DNA of 62,368 bases from Pseudonocardia ammonioxydans. GTDB lineage: Bacteria > Actinomycetota > Actinomycetes > Mycobacteriales > Pseudonocardiaceae. The stretch's first letter is position 1, and each line of letters begins with the position of its first letter. A model generated the notes under the pieces. That model was not told the DNA's origin. It saw only the letters and a list, made by a program, of their open reading frames with translations, and did no database searches. Position numbers and translations under genes: made by a program. Of this stretch, positions 52,301 through 61,036 are shown piece after piece. Where the stretch lies: positions 1 to 62,368 of the forward strand of contig NZ_FOUY01000035.1 in NCBI RefSeq assembly GCF_900115005.1. Direction: 5' to 3'.

Positions 52301-54205
52301 CGCCTCCTCGAACCGGGTCCCGGTGTCCTCGACGGTCACGGCCGGCGCCGCGGGTGCGCCCGACGGCTCGGGCGCGCGCAGCCCGAAGTCGTAGAGCCAG
52401 CAGTGCCGGCCATCGGGCCGGGTGAACTCGAAGGGACGCTCATCGACGACGTCGACGTCGAGCTGCTGCAGCAGCGGCAGCACCCGGGTCAGGGTCGCCG
52501 GGGCGTCACCCAGGTAGAGCGCGAACCGGATGTCGTCGTCGGTCGTGCGGTAGAGCCGCAGGTCGAACGCGTCGGTGTCGTCGGGACCGCCGCCGAGTGC
52601 CATCAGCCGGCGCAGGTCCTCCACCGCGCGCTCCGGGACGACCCCGGCCTTGTAGGACTCGGGGACGCCGGCGAGCATCGGGCGCGCCGACGGCCCGGCG
52701 TCACCGAGCGCGGTGACCAGCAGGTCGTCCCAGCTGCGGGTGGCCTCGGCGATCTCGTCCTGCAGGGCGGCCACGTCGTAGGCGACGGGTTCCGCGGACG
52801 GGTCGGTGGCGACGGTGAGGTGCAGCATCGCCAGCTCGGCGTCGCCGACCTGCGCGGTGTAGGTGACATCGCTGCCCTGGAGCCGCTCGCGGAGGATGTC
52901 GGTGATGCGCAGCCGGGTGTCGGTCGTGTAGCGGTCCCGCGGCAGGTAGACCAGGCAGGAGAGGAACCGCCGGTACGGGTCCGGGTGCACGAACAACCGG
53001 ACCGCGCGTCGTGCGCTGGCCTCCAGCACGCCGACACCGGTGTCGTGCAGCCGCCGTTCCGAGGACGAGAACAGCTCCGTGCGGGGCAGCACGGAGAACA
53101 CCTCGAGCATCTGCTGACCCGAGTAGGAGTCCGCGGGGAAGCCCGCGCGGCGGATCGCGCCCCGGATACGGCGGGCCACCACCGGAATGTCCAGCACGGA
53201 CTCGTGGCGGGCGGGCACGGTGAGCATGCCGAGGAAGCGGTGCTCCCCGACGACGGTCCCGGCGGCGTCCCGGGTGCGGACGCCCACGTAGTAGGGGTGC
53301 ACCGGCCGCAGCACCCGGCTGCGCTCGCTCGCCCGGGTGATCAGCAACGGGCCGGCCGGGTCCTCGGCGCCGAGCTCGCCCTCCTCCGGGAGGAACAGGT
53401 TGGCGCCGGCGTCGCCCGGGCGCAGGACCCCGAGCCCGGTGTCGGTGTCGGGTTGCAGACGGCCGTCGCGGCGCGCGTAGTGCCGGTAGCCGATGAAGAC
53501 GAAGTGGTCGTCGACCAGCCAGCGCAGCAGGTCGGCGACCTCACCCGGGTCCACGCCGTCGCCGTGCGAGGTGATCCCGGTCAGGTCGTCGGCCAGCGCC
53601 CGGACCCGGTGGGTCATGGCGGAGGAGTCGTCGATGACCTGGCGGACGTCGGACAGGGTGCGTTCCAGCTCGGAGCGCAGCGCCTCCCGGTCGAGCTGCC
53701 CGGACGAGACGACGTCGAGGTGCATCCACGACTCGGCGAGCGCGTCACCCGGCTCGCTCGGGTCGGCGTCGGTGTCGACGCCGGTGAGGTTCCCCGTGCC
53801 GTCGCGGTCGACGACCAGGATCGGGTGCACGACCCGCCGGACGGTGCCGCCGACGCGTCCGACCCCGGCGAGCACCGACTCGACCAGGTAGGGCATGTCG
53901 TCGGTGACGATGTCGACCGTGGTCGCCTCACCCGGCCCGGAGACGACGTCGACCGCGGCCCGGCCGGGCTCCCGGCGCGCGGCGAGCGCGAGATGCGCAT
54001 CGACCACGGTGGCCGGGCCGGGCAGCACGGGGCCGCCGGTGTCCTCCGCCTCCGGGGTGTGCCGCACGTAGAACCGGACGAGGTCCGCGGCGGCGGTACC
54101 GCCCGGTCGCGGACCACTCCCCGACCGCACGTCCACGTCCGCTGTGCTCCCCGTGTCACCCGTCGTACCGTTGCTCACGTCCCACTCCGGCCCCCGCGCG
54201 TCCAT
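49367..54205 (-). CDS. gdh: NAD-specific glutamate dehydrogenase, large (~180 kDa) type
   Basis: A 1612-residue enzyme of the large bacterial NAD-GDH family, converting glutamate to 2-oxoglutarate and ammonium. The long N-terminal regulatory region (ACT-like modules; e.g. LVESVLAGVGRVGGTVRRVVHP) covers ~700 residues. The catalytic part has LRFSDRQQDYRTEILGLVKAQ, the Lys motif VPVGAKGGFVVRRP near residue 843 and the nucleotide-binding GIGDMSGDVFGNGML. The C-terminal helical domain is complete. ATG 54205 gives the usual ~1610 residues; GTG 54178 is possible (GGAG six bases upstream). The gene is followed after 11 bases by the thioesterase. Confidence 0.95.
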   Translation of the reverse strand: MDARGPEWDVSNGTTGDTGSTADVDVRSGSGPRPGGTAAADLVRFYVRHTPEAEDTGGPVLPGPATVVDAHLALAARREPGRAAVDVVSGPGEATTVDIVTDDMPYLVESVLAGVGRVGGTVRRVVHPILVVDRDGTGNLTGVDTDADPSEPGDALAESWMHLDVVSSGQLDREALRSELERTLSDVRQVIDDSSAMTHRVRALADDLTGITSHGDGVDPGEVADLLRWLVDDHFVFIGYRHYARRDGRLQPDTDTGLGVLRPGDAGANLFLPEEGELGAEDPAGPLLITRASERSRVLRPVHPYYVGVRTRDAAGTVVGEHRFLGMLTVPARHESVLDIPVVARRIRGAIRRAGFPADSYSGQQMLEVFSVLPRTELFSSSERRLHDTGVGVLEASARRAVRLFVHPDPYRRFLSCLVYLPRDRYTTDTRLRITDILRERLQGSDVTYTAQVGDAELAMLHLTVATDPSAEPVAYDVAALQDEIAEATRSWDDLLVTALGDAGPSARPMLAGVPESYKAGVVPERAVEDLRRLMALGGGPDDTDAFDLRLYRTTDDDIRFALYLGDAPATLTRVLPLLQQLDVDVVDERPFEFTRPDGRHCWLYDFGLRAPEPSGAPAAPAVTVEDTGTRFEEAFAAAWRGDAESDRFSALVLRAGLHWREAAVLRAYSRYTRQLGGLFTLQYTANVLVNHPQVAQGLITLFRARFDPATTDPAERDAAHERALANVTALIDQVSGLDADRILRGLLAVIESTLRTNWFRGRAFFSFKLDPAAVPDMPLPRPRFEIFVYSPDAEGVHLRFGPIARGGLRFSDRQQDYRTEILGLVKAQAVKNAVIVPVGAKGGFVVRRPTPDPEHVRACYTTFISGLLDVTDNLLTHPDGSTETLPPPDVVRHDGDDSYLVVAADKGTATFSDLANSIAGDYGFWLGDAFASGGSVGYDHKAMGITARGAWESVKRHFRELDLDTQSQEFTVVGIGDMSGDVFGNGMLLSEHIRLVAAFDHRHVFVDPTPDAAASYAERRRLFELPRSTWEDYDSSLISAGGGVWPRTAKSVPVGPEMRTALGLPGTVTAMSPPELIHAILQAPADLLWNGGIGTYVKASTETHADVGDKANDTIRVDGRDLRVRVVGEGGNLGLTQRGRIEYARAGGRDGVPGRVNTDAIDNSAGVDCSDHEVNIKILLDRPVTEGTLDGPARNELLASMTDDVADLVLADNIAQNNVLGVARAHAPGMVSVHGRMVTDLVERAGLDRELEVLPSATGFDELDEAGLGLTGPELATLLAHTKLDLTARIVETDLPDRPAFEPPLPDYFPAQVRERFGDAVRTHPLRREIIATKLVNEMVDGAGLSYAFRLGEEIAAGPGDVLRAYTVTTRVFELPELWAAVRSADVPVAVADTVVLQSRRLLDRVSRWFLTNRPQPLAVGAEISRFAEPIARLRGQLPELLQGRELDSVREQAASLRESGVPEGLVRPAALSLYAYGLLDVVEVVELSDREKEPRPAAEVARLYYALSEHLGVDQALSAGSRLDRGDRWHALARLALRDDLYGSLRSVTLDALRETPPGTGVDEAIAAWEQANASKLSRARTALEEIGASASLDLATLSVISRQLRGLAR

Positions 54206-54215
54206 GACGCTCGCC

Positions 54216-54221
54216 ACCCTA
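54216..54221 (-). promoter_or_regulatory. -10-like box of gdh
   Basis: TAGGGT on the minus strand ends ten bases before the ATG at 54205. Transcription starting about seven bases downstream would give an almost leaderless mRNA, consistent with the absence of a well-placed Shine-Dalgarno for that ATG. Confidence 0.35.
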
Positions 54222-54287
54222 GCCTCCGGCCCCGACGGTTCCGGGCGGGCGACGAGCGATGTGCACGGGCACATCGGTGCAGGTCGG

Positions 54288-57200
54288 TCAGATCTCGCGG
54301 TACGCGGCGAGGGCGCCGGCGAGGAGATCGGCGAGACCCATGCCCTCGGGGATCGCGTTCGGATCGTCGGGCGTGTCCGTACGGTCGTCGGACGGTGTCG
54401 TGCTACCGCGCTCCGTCCGGCTCCCGACGCCGGGTCCGACCGGTCCTGGCGACGCTGCCGACGCGGAGGCCCACACCGACCCCGGCGCCGCTGCCGTTCC
54501 CGAGGACACCGCTGACCTCGACGACGCTCCCGTTCGCGCACCGGCACTGTTCCGGTCCGCCGACCTCGTGGAGTTCGTGGTGGCGGACTCCGTGGTGGCC
54601 GACTCCATGGTGGCCGACCTCGCGGTGGCGGACTCCGTCGCGGCCGACCTCGCGGTGGCGGGCTCCGTCGCGGCCGACCTCGCGGTGGCGGACGTCGTGG
54701 TGGCGGGCGTCGTGGTGGCGGGCGTCGTGCTGGCGCCTGCCTGCCCGGTCCCGGCCGACACGGTCTCGGCGGGCCGGGAGTCCGGCGTCTCCCGGGCGTC
54801 GGCGCGGGCGGACCGCAGCGTCCACACGTCGGCTCCACCGGCGGCACCGGTCCGGTTGCCGGAGGTGTCGTCGGCATCGCTCGGCCGGTCCGCGGCGCGG
54901 GCTCTGCGCCCGTTTCGTTTCGGCAGGTCCGCCGGGCCGTCGCCCTCGCTCACCGAGGACCAGGCCACCGGACGCCCCTCGCGACCGGTGTGCTGCCCGC
55001 CCTGCCGCTCACCGAGGTCGAGGTGCGCGCGCACCATGTCCGCCAGCCGGCGGTCGGCGCCGGGGGTGTCCCGTTCCGTCACGCCGGGAGCCGGTGACGC
55101 GGTGTTCGCTCCGGCAGCGGTGCCGGGCCGGTCGACGCCGCGGGCGCTCGGGGTCGGTCCGCTCCCGGACGCCGCGGTGGTCGCCGGGTCGTCCGGCACG
55201 GTCGCGGACTCGTCGCGGCTGGCTGCGTCCCCTCCGGCCGGTTCACGGTGCCCTGCGGTGGTGCCGGAACGGGACCGCCCGTCGGAACGACGCCGGCCGC
55301 CGCTGCCCGGCCGCACCTCGATACCGGCCGCGAACAGCGGCGAGACCGCCCCGTCGGCTGCCCTGCGGCGCCCGGCGCGACCCTCACCCCCGGCACCGGG
55401 CTCGACCCCGGCCGCGAACTCGGGCTCGGGCTCGGGCTCGGGCCACGGTGAGGGCAGCGAGGTCGCCATGGCGGATCCTGCCACCGGTTCGGCATGGGCC
55501 GCTGCGGCGTGCTCGGCACCATCCGCTGTGCCGTTCCCGGCGGGGCACGCTGGGTCGTTCCCGGCGGCGCCGGCTGCGTCGTTCCCGGCGGCGTCCGCTG
55601 GGTCACCCGTGCCATGGCCCGGACTCCGACCGGCCCCGGGGACGACGCCGTCCACCGTGAACCGACCGCCGGGGCCGCTACCGGCCCGCCCGCCGGCCGT
55701 CGTCGACAGCGGTGCTTGAAGTGCCGGCTCGTCCGGCCCGGTCAGATCCCGGACGAGCTCGTCTCCTTCGGCCCCGTGCGGACCGATGCAGCGCAGGCGC
55801 AGTGCGGCCCCGGCCGGTAGCCCACCCCGGTGCACCCGGCCCGCGAGGTGCGCGGAGAGCGAACGCGCCCAGAGGAGGGCGGTCACGCGATCCGCGTCAG
55901 GCAGCGCGATACGCACCATCGCGTCGTCGGGCCTCGCGGTCCCGGACGGCGGGACCAGCCGACGCGACCGCATCGCGATCTCCTCCAGCACCGCCGCGGC
56001 GGCGTCGCCGGTCACCGGCGAGCTGTCCGGGTCGACGACGTCCACGACGATCGACCGGTCGACCCCCGCCGAGGGCCCGGCTCCGTGCCGTGCGACGCCA
56101 CGCCCGACGCCCCGCCCCGTATCACCGCTGTCGTCGGTGCCGGGCTCACCGCGTCCGCCCAGCTCCGAACCTCCGAACAGGGACACATCTGCCGTGGTGG
56201 CGGCACCGGCACCGGCGTCGTGCCCGGCACCCCCGACCTCGGCGTCGCCGGGGAGGGCCGCACCGCCCCGGCCGTGGTCACCGCCGGCCTCGCGGTCACC
56301 CCGGACACCGGCCTTCGTGGCCGCGTCGACGTCCGCGGGCTTCCCGAGACCCCCCACCCTCGGTGACCGGCCCCGGCCGATGCCCGCGCTCCCGCCGCGC
56401 AGCTCGGCGAGGAGCGCGTCGGCAAGTGGGGCACCGCTGCCGCGGGTATCGGGCGTGACGGTCTCTGCGGGCTCATCCCACCCCGCCCACTCCGCCCGGG
56501 CGAACACCTCCGGGGCGGCCCCCGGGCCGACGGCGTCCGACGAGCGGCCGGCGGGGGGCGCTGTCCCGTTCCCCATCCCGCTGCCGGTCAGCATGCCCGA
56601 CACACCCAGCGGGTCGGCGGGATCGATCGCGGGTGCCGGTGCGTCGCCGCGGTCCCTCGCGTCACGGACCCTGTCGCGTTCACGCGATGTGCGGTCGTCC
56701 CGAACGTTCGCGGCGGCCGGCCCGGTGACCGGGTCCGGAGCGGGCCACCGCGGCCGAGCGTCGTCCGCCGAGACCGCAGCATCGGCCGAGACCACAGCAT
56801 CCCCCGAGACCGCAGTACCCGCGCCGTCGTACTCCTCCGGGGCCGTGGCGGCCGTACCGTGGCCCTCCCCCGGAACCGTGGCGGCGGTGCCGTTGCGCTC
56901 GTCCGAGAGCGTGGCGGCCTTACCGTTGCGCTTCTCCTGCACCACCCTGGCCGTGCCGTTGCGCTCCCCCCGCGCAGCCGAGGTCAGGCCGTTGCGGTCC
57001 GCCGGGACAGCGGTGGTCGCACCGTCGCGCCCCCGGCTCGGTCCACCGTCGTCGGGGCGGGCGTGCGCCGCTCGCCGCACGGTTGTGGATGCGGACGCGG
57101 CCCCGCGCGTATCGCCGGAGGCGCGTTCCGCGGAACCGGACCCCGGAAGCGGACTGCTCCCGGGTGCGGACCGGACTGCCGAGCGACGTCGGCGGGACCG

Positions 57201-58298
57201 CGGGTGGGCACCGGCGACCGGAAGTACCGCGGCGACCGCCTGCCGGAAGCGGCGAGCACGATCGCGGTCGAGCTGTTCGGCCTCGGTCGCCGACCGCATC
57301 GCCTCGAGGGCCTCCCGGTACCGGCCGGCACCTTCGTGCAGCTCGGACTGGGCGGTCCGGCACGCCGTGACCAGTGCGGGGACACCGGCGGCGCCGGCAC
57401 CGGCCGCCACATCGGCGAGCACCCGGGAGGTCCGGTCGGCCGGCCCGGCATCGGCCCGGGCGAGGGTCAGCCGCAACAGCACACCCTGCCGGCCGGCCTC
57501 GGCGGCGTCATGCTGCGCGGACGCGGCCCAGACTGCCTGCACCGTGGGCCGGCCGCCGTCGAGCAGCGCAGTGATCCACTGGCTGAGCAGCGCAGCTGCC
57601 AGGTGCGCGGAGAGCGGGCGGGCGTCCGGGCGGTCCGGGGTCCAGCCGAGCTCCGCCAGCCCGCGCAACGCCCGCTCGACGGCCTGCTCGTGGTCTCCGC
57701 ACGCACGATGGACCGATCCGACGACGAGGTCGGCGAACGCCGCCGTGTCGCCACCGAACTCGGCGCCGCAGTCCTCGACCTCCCGCCGGAGCAGGTCGAG
57801 ATCGTCACCGCTCTGCCCGGCGAGCGCACACCGGACCTCGACCGCGAGCCGGTCGAGCCGCAGCAGCCCCGGTTCCTCGCCCGGGCCGTCGTCGGCCAGC
57901 CCGCTGACGAGAGCACGGGCGGTATCGAACTCGCCGTCCGCCTGAGCGACCGTCGCCAGCTCGACACGCAACCGCGACGCCTCCGGCCGGGCCAGCACCT
58001 CCGCACCCGGCGGAGGGCCCGGTACGGCCGGGACGAGGTCGCTGGGACGCCCGGTACCGGTCACGCCGCCGAGGACGGCGGTGGCGACGTCCCGGGCGTC
58101 CCCGCCCGCGGCGTGCCCGGCGAGCATCCAGCCGGCGGCCTGCACCCAGCGGAGATCGTCACCGTCCGCGACGGCGCGGACGCACGCGTACCCGGCCAGT
58201 TCCGCGGTCAGCAGCGGTCGCTGCCATCGCAGCGCCGCCGCTGTCCGCAGTTCGGCTGTCGTCGCGCCGGCGGCGCGGTGACCCAGGTCGGACGTCAC
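54288..58298 (-). CDS. Large protein: helical repeat N-terminus, disordered middle, possible degenerate GGDEF domain
   Basis: A 1336-residue protein of unknown function. Residues ~1-380 are Ala/Leu-rich helices resembling TPR arrays (GEFDTARALVSGLADDG, CGDHEQAVERALRGLAELGW, AGRYREALEAMRSATEAEQL). Then ~360 residues of low complexity follow. Around 745-840, VVDVVDPDSSPVTGDAAAAV and the following VRIALPDADRVTALLWARSL resemble a GGDEF domain in order and spacing, but the GG(D/E)EF loop itself is absent, so catalysis is unlikely. More low-complexity sequence with pentapeptide repeats follows, and the end is IPEGMGLADLLAGALAAYREI. GTG 58298 has GGGAGGG a few bases upstream. No membrane segment. 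Confidence 0.65.
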   Translation of the reverse strand: MTSDLGHRAAGATTAELRTAAALRWQRPLLTAELAGYACVRAVADGDDLRWVQAAGWMLAGHAAGGDARDVATAVLGGVTGTGRPSDLVPAVPGPPPGAEVLARPEASRLRVELATVAQADGEFDTARALVSGLADDGPGEEPGLLRLDRLAVEVRCALAGQSGDDLDLLRREVEDCGAEFGGDTAAFADLVVGSVHRACGDHEQAVERALRGLAELGWTPDRPDARPLSAHLAAALLSQWITALLDGGRPTVQAVWAASAQHDAAEAGRQGVLLRLTLARADAGPADRTSRVLADVAAGAGAAGVPALVTACRTAQSELHEGAGRYREALEAMRSATEAEQLDRDRARRFRQAVAAVLPVAGAHPRSRRRRSAVRSAPGSSPLPGSGSAERASGDTRGAASASTTVRRAAHARPDDGGPSRGRDGATTAVPADRNGLTSAARGERNGTARVVQEKRNGKAATLSDERNGTAATVPGEGHGTAATAPEEYDGAGTAVSGDAVVSADAAVSADDARPRWPAPDPVTGPAAANVRDDRTSRERDRVRDARDRGDAPAPAIDPADPLGVSGMLTGSGMGNGTAPPAGRSSDAVGPGAAPEVFARAEWAGWDEPAETVTPDTRGSGAPLADALLAELRGGSAGIGRGRSPRVGGLGKPADVDAATKAGVRGDREAGGDHGRGGAALPGDAEVGGAGHDAGAGAATTADVSLFGGSELGGRGEPGTDDSGDTGRGVGRGVARHGAGPSAGVDRSIVVDVVDPDSSPVTGDAAAAVLEEIAMRSRRLVPPSGTARPDDAMVRIALPDADRVTALLWARSLSAHLAGRVHRGGLPAGAALRLRCIGPHGAEGDELVRDLTGPDEPALQAPLSTTAGGRAGSGPGGRFTVDGVVPGAGRSPGHGTGDPADAAGNDAAGAAGNDPACPAGNGTADGAEHAAAAHAEPVAGSAMATSLPSPWPEPEPEPEFAAGVEPGAGGEGRAGRRRAADGAVSPLFAAGIEVRPGSGGRRRSDGRSRSGTTAGHREPAGGDAASRDESATVPDDPATTAASGSGPTPSARGVDRPGTAAGANTASPAPGVTERDTPGADRRLADMVRAHLDLGERQGGQHTGREGRPVAWSSVSEGDGPADLPKRNGRRARAADRPSDADDTSGNRTGAAGGADVWTLRSARADARETPDSRPAETVSAGTGQAGASTTPATTTPATTTSATARSAATEPATARSAATESATARSATMESATTESATTNSTRSADRNSAGARTGASSRSAVSSGTAAAPGSVWASASAASPGPVGPGVGSRTERGSTTPSDDRTDTPDDPNAIPEGMGLADLLAGALAAYREI
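54577..54735. repeat. 15/30-bp coding minisatellite in the large GGDEF-like gene
   Basis: About ten imperfect units based on GTGGTGGCGGACTCC and GCGGTGGCGGACTCC, partly arranged as a 30-base higher-order repeat. On the minus strand they encode Ala/Thr/Ser pentapeptides (ATTES, ATARS, ATTTP). All variants keep the frame. Confidence 0.8.
55529..55602. repeat. ~24-bp tandem repeat in the same gene
   Basis: Three imperfect copies of a unit containing GTTCCCGGCGGCG separated by GCTGG/GCTGC bases. They encode AGND/AGNG-type repeats on the minus strand. Confidence 0.6.
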
Positions 58299-58364
58299 AT
58301 ACCCTCCCGTGACACCACCGGCCCGGTACACCCGTGCCGCGTCGTCGCGTCCGCAGTACCCGAA

Positions 58365-58388
58365 CCGGGCCGGCTGGGGGCGGCCCGG
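58365..58388 (-). terminator. hairpin after ettA
   Basis: CCGGGCCG (58365-58372) pairs with CGGCCCGG (58381-58388) over an eight-base loop. It starts 12 bases beyond the ettA stop on the minus strand. No U tract. Confidence 0.5.
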
Positions 58389-58399
58389 CGGAGTGGTGC

Positions 58400-60076
58400 T
58401 CAGTCGCGGGTGAGCTTACGGTGCGTGACCCGGTGGGGTCGCGCCGCCTCCGGACCGAGACGCTCGATCTTGTTCTTCTCGTAGGCCTCGAAGTTGCCCT
58501 CGAACCAGAACCAGTCCGCCGGGTTCTCGTCGGTGCCCTCCCACGCGAGGATGTGCGTGGCGACCCGGTCGAGGAACCACCGGTCGTGCGAGATGACCAC
58601 CGCGCAACCGGGGAACTGCTCGAGCGCGTTCTCCAGCGAACCCAGGGTCTCGACGTCCAGGTCGTTCGTCGGCTCGTCGAGCAGGATCAGGTTGCCACCC
58701 TGCTTGAGCGTCAGCGCCAGGTTCAGGCGGTTGCGCTCACCACCGGACAGCACACCGGCCGGCTTCTGCTGGTCCGGCCCCTTGAACCCGAACGCCGCGA
58801 CGTAGGCCCGCGACGGCATCTCGACGTTGCCGACCTGGATGTGGTCGAGCCCGTCGGAGACGACCTCGAAGACGGTCTTCTTCGGGTCGATCCCACCCCG
58901 GTTCTGGTCGACGTAGGAGAGCTTGACCGTGTCGCCGACCTTCACCTCGCCCGAGTCCGGCTCCTCGAGCCCGACGATGGTCTTGAACAGGGTCGTCTTG
59001 CCGACACCGTTCGGGCCGATGACGCCGACGATGCCGTTGCGCGGCAGCGTGAAGGACAGGTCCTTGATCAGCTGTCGCCCGTCGAAGCCCTTGTCCAGGT
59101 GCGAGACCTCGACGACCTGGTTCCCCAGCCGCGGGCCCGGCGGGATCTGGATCTCCTCGAAGTCCAGCTTGCGGTGCCGCTCGGCCTCGGCGGCCATCTC
59201 CTCGTACCGGTCGAGGCGGGAACGGCTCTTGGCCTGGCGGGCCTTCGGGTTCGAACGGACCCAGGCCAGCTCGTCCTTCAGGCGTCGCTGCAGCTTGACG
59301 TCCTTCTTGCCCTGGACCGCGAGCCGCTCGGCCTTCTTCTCCAGGTAGGTGGAGTAGTTGCCCTCGTAGGGGAAGGTCCGGCCGCGGTCCAGCTCGAGGA
59401 TCCAGCCGGCGACGTTGTCGAGGAAGTACCGGTCGTGCGTGACCGCCAGGACCGCACCCGGGTAGTTCGCCAGGAACTGCTCCAGCCACAGCACGCTCTC
59501 GGCGTCCAGGTGGTTGGTGGGCTCGTCGAGGAGCAGCAGGTCGGGCTGCGAGAGGAGCAGCTTGCACAACGCCACCCGGCGCCGCTCGCCACCCGAGAGG
59601 TGGGTGACCTCGGCGTCGCCGGGCGGGCAGCGCAGGGCGTCCATCGCCTGCTCCAGCTGCGAGTCGATCTCCCACGCGTCCGCGTGGTCGAGCTCCTCCT
59701 GGAGCTTGCCCATCTCCTCCATCAGCTCGTCGGTGTAGTTCGTCGCCATCTCCTCGGCGATCGCGTTGTACCGATCGAGCTTGACCTTGACCTCGCCCAG
59801 ACCCTCCTCGACGTTGCCGAGGACGGTCTTCTCCTCGTTGAGGGGCGGCTCCTGCTGCAGGATGCCGACCGTGGCACCGGGCCGCAGGAAGGCGTCCCCG
59901 TTGTTGGCGTGTTCCAACCCTGCCATGATCTTCAGGACGGTCGATTTCCCGGCCCCGTTGGGGCCCACGACGCCGATCTTCGCCCCCGGGAGGAAGCTGA
60001 TCGACGCGTTCTCCAGGATGACCTTGTCGCCATGCGCCTTGCGCACGTTCCGCATCGTGTAAATCAGGTCCGCCAC
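58400..60076 (-). CDS. ettA: Energy-dependent translational throttle protein EttA (ABC-F)
   Basis: A 558-residue soluble ABC-F ATPase that binds the ribosomal E site and gates elongation according to ATP/ADP. Two ABC modules are present: Walker A GPNGAGKST (residues 38-46) and GPNGVGKTT (near 352), each with a signature (LSGGERRRVALC; LSGGERNRLNLAL) and Walker B (LLLLDEPTNHLDAES; LILLDEPTNDLDVET). The linker KSRSRLDRYEEMA and the EttA-type 'arm' insertion in domain 1 (DRYNAIAEEMATNYTDELME) are visible. No membrane domain. ATG 60076; ssb lies directly upstream on the same strand. Confidence 0.97.
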   Translation of the reverse strand: MADLIYTMRNVRKAHGDKVILENASISFLPGAKIGVVGPNGAGKSTVLKIMAGLEHANNGDAFLRPGATVGILQQEPPLNEEKTVLGNVEEGLGEVKVKLDRYNAIAEEMATNYTDELMEEMGKLQEELDHADAWEIDSQLEQAMDALRCPPGDAEVTHLSGGERRRVALCKLLLSQPDLLLLDEPTNHLDAESVLWLEQFLANYPGAVLAVTHDRYFLDNVAGWILELDRGRTFPYEGNYSTYLEKKAERLAVQGKKDVKLQRRLKDELAWVRSNPKARQAKSRSRLDRYEEMAAEAERHRKLDFEEIQIPPGPRLGNQVVEVSHLDKGFDGRQLIKDLSFTLPRNGIVGVIGPNGVGKTTLFKTIVGLEEPDSGEVKVGDTVKLSYVDQNRGGIDPKKTVFEVVSDGLDHIQVGNVEMPSRAYVAAFGFKGPDQQKPAGVLSGGERNRLNLALTLKQGGNLILLDEPTNDLDVETLGSLENALEQFPGCAVVISHDRWFLDRVATHILAWEGTDENPADWFWFEGNFEAYEKNKIERLGPEAARPHRVTHRKLTRD

Positions 60077-60101
60077 GAATGCAATGGTAGTTCGCTCGCA
60101 G

Positions 60102-60647
60102 TCAGCCCTCGGAAGCCGGTACGGCCGCTACTGCCCGTAGCCTCCCGTCGTCGGTGGCACCGTCGGTCGCGGTGTCGGCCGTGGTGTCGAACGGGTCGTT
60201 CATCTCCTCCGGCTCGTCACCGGGCGGCTCGTCCCACGCCTCGGCAGTTCGGCGGGCGCCACCCTGTTCGCGGTCCTGGTAGGACGACGACCGCGCCGGC
60301 GCCAGCACCGACGAGAACCGCAGGTCATAGCCGACGCTCACCGGGTCGATCTTGGGCGTCTTCCGCAGGACACCGTCGCGGTCGGTCCACTCCTCGACGT
60401 AGATCCGGCCGACGACCACCACCGGGTGCCCCTTGTCGAGGGACTGGGCGACGTGCTCCGCGAGGTGCCGCCAGCACGTGACGGTGTAGTAGGTGCGGGC
60501 GACGTCGTGCCACTCCTTGCTGTTCGGGTCGCGGCGCCGGTAGTTCGAGGCGACGGTCAGTTCGGTGACCGGATACCCCTTCGGGCTGTACCGCAGGGTC
60601 GGCTTGCGGGTCACGTTGCCGCTGATGATGATCTGGTCGACGGACAT
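60102..60647 (-). CDS. ssb: Single-stranded DNA-binding protein (SSB paralogue without a canonical C-terminal tip)
   Basis: A 181-residue SSB. Residues 1-~115 form the OB fold (QIIISGNVTRKPTLRYSPKG, TYYTVTCWRHLAEHVAQSL, DKGHPVVVVGRIYVEEW). The C-terminal ~65 residues are acidic and disordered, but the protein ends RAVAAVPASEG instead of the usual DDDxPF tip that recruits repair and replication partners; an internal EEMNDPFD at ~150 is a partial imitation. This suggests a specialised paralogue beside ettA, with the housekeeping ssb (next to rpsF/rplI) elsewhere. ATG 60647 has GGAGG six bases upstream. Confidence 0.93.
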   Translation of the reverse strand: MSVDQIIISGNVTRKPTLRYSPKGYPVTELTVASNYRRRDPNSKEWHDVARTYYTVTCWRHLAEHVAQSLDKGHPVVVVGRIYVEEWTDRDGVLRKTPKIDPVSVGYDLRFSSVLAPARSSSYQDREQGGARRTAEAWDEPPGDEPEEMNDPFDTTADTATDGATDDGRLRAVAAVPASEG

Positions 60648-61000
60648 GAGGTCCTCCGGGGTTGCACGTCGGGTCGTTGTCGCCCTTCGAGCATCGCCGT
60701 CAGCACCCGGGTTGCGGCCACGTTCTGCAGCGCTGTGGATGGTTCACGCACTTGGGGATGGAGCACAGGTCCCGCGCTCGTCGGGGCCGCCGACCGTCGG
60801 CCCGTCGTGCTGACGCCTCGTCGCGAAACGACCCGCCCGTCGGCCGATACCGGCACCGCCGAGACCGGGGCGATGGTCACCTCGGCGAATCCCCGTGCCG
60901 GCCGAACCAGGAGCCGACGGCACGCCGCGGTGACCCCTCGACGCCCGGGTGCAGCCTCGCCGGCAGCACGGCCGCCGCACGTCGACAGGAGCGCGCCGTG

Positions 61001-61036
61001 GACCCCGGCCCCGGCTTCGACCCCGGCCCCGGCTTC
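61001..61036. repeat. 18-bp tandem repeat, 2 copies
   Basis: GACCCCGGCCCCGGCTTC occurs twice head to tail, followed by a partial GACACCG copy. It lies in the gene-free region. Confidence 0.8.

Noticed and set aside
54577..54735. CRISPR-like array
   Set aside because: Units are directly tandem with no unique spacers, are multiples of three and are translated as pentapeptides. No cas genes are nearby.
50231..55660. A 1809-residue plus-strand open frame
   Set aside because: Antisense to NAD-glutamate dehydrogenase and the GGDEF-like gene; no domain and no start signal.
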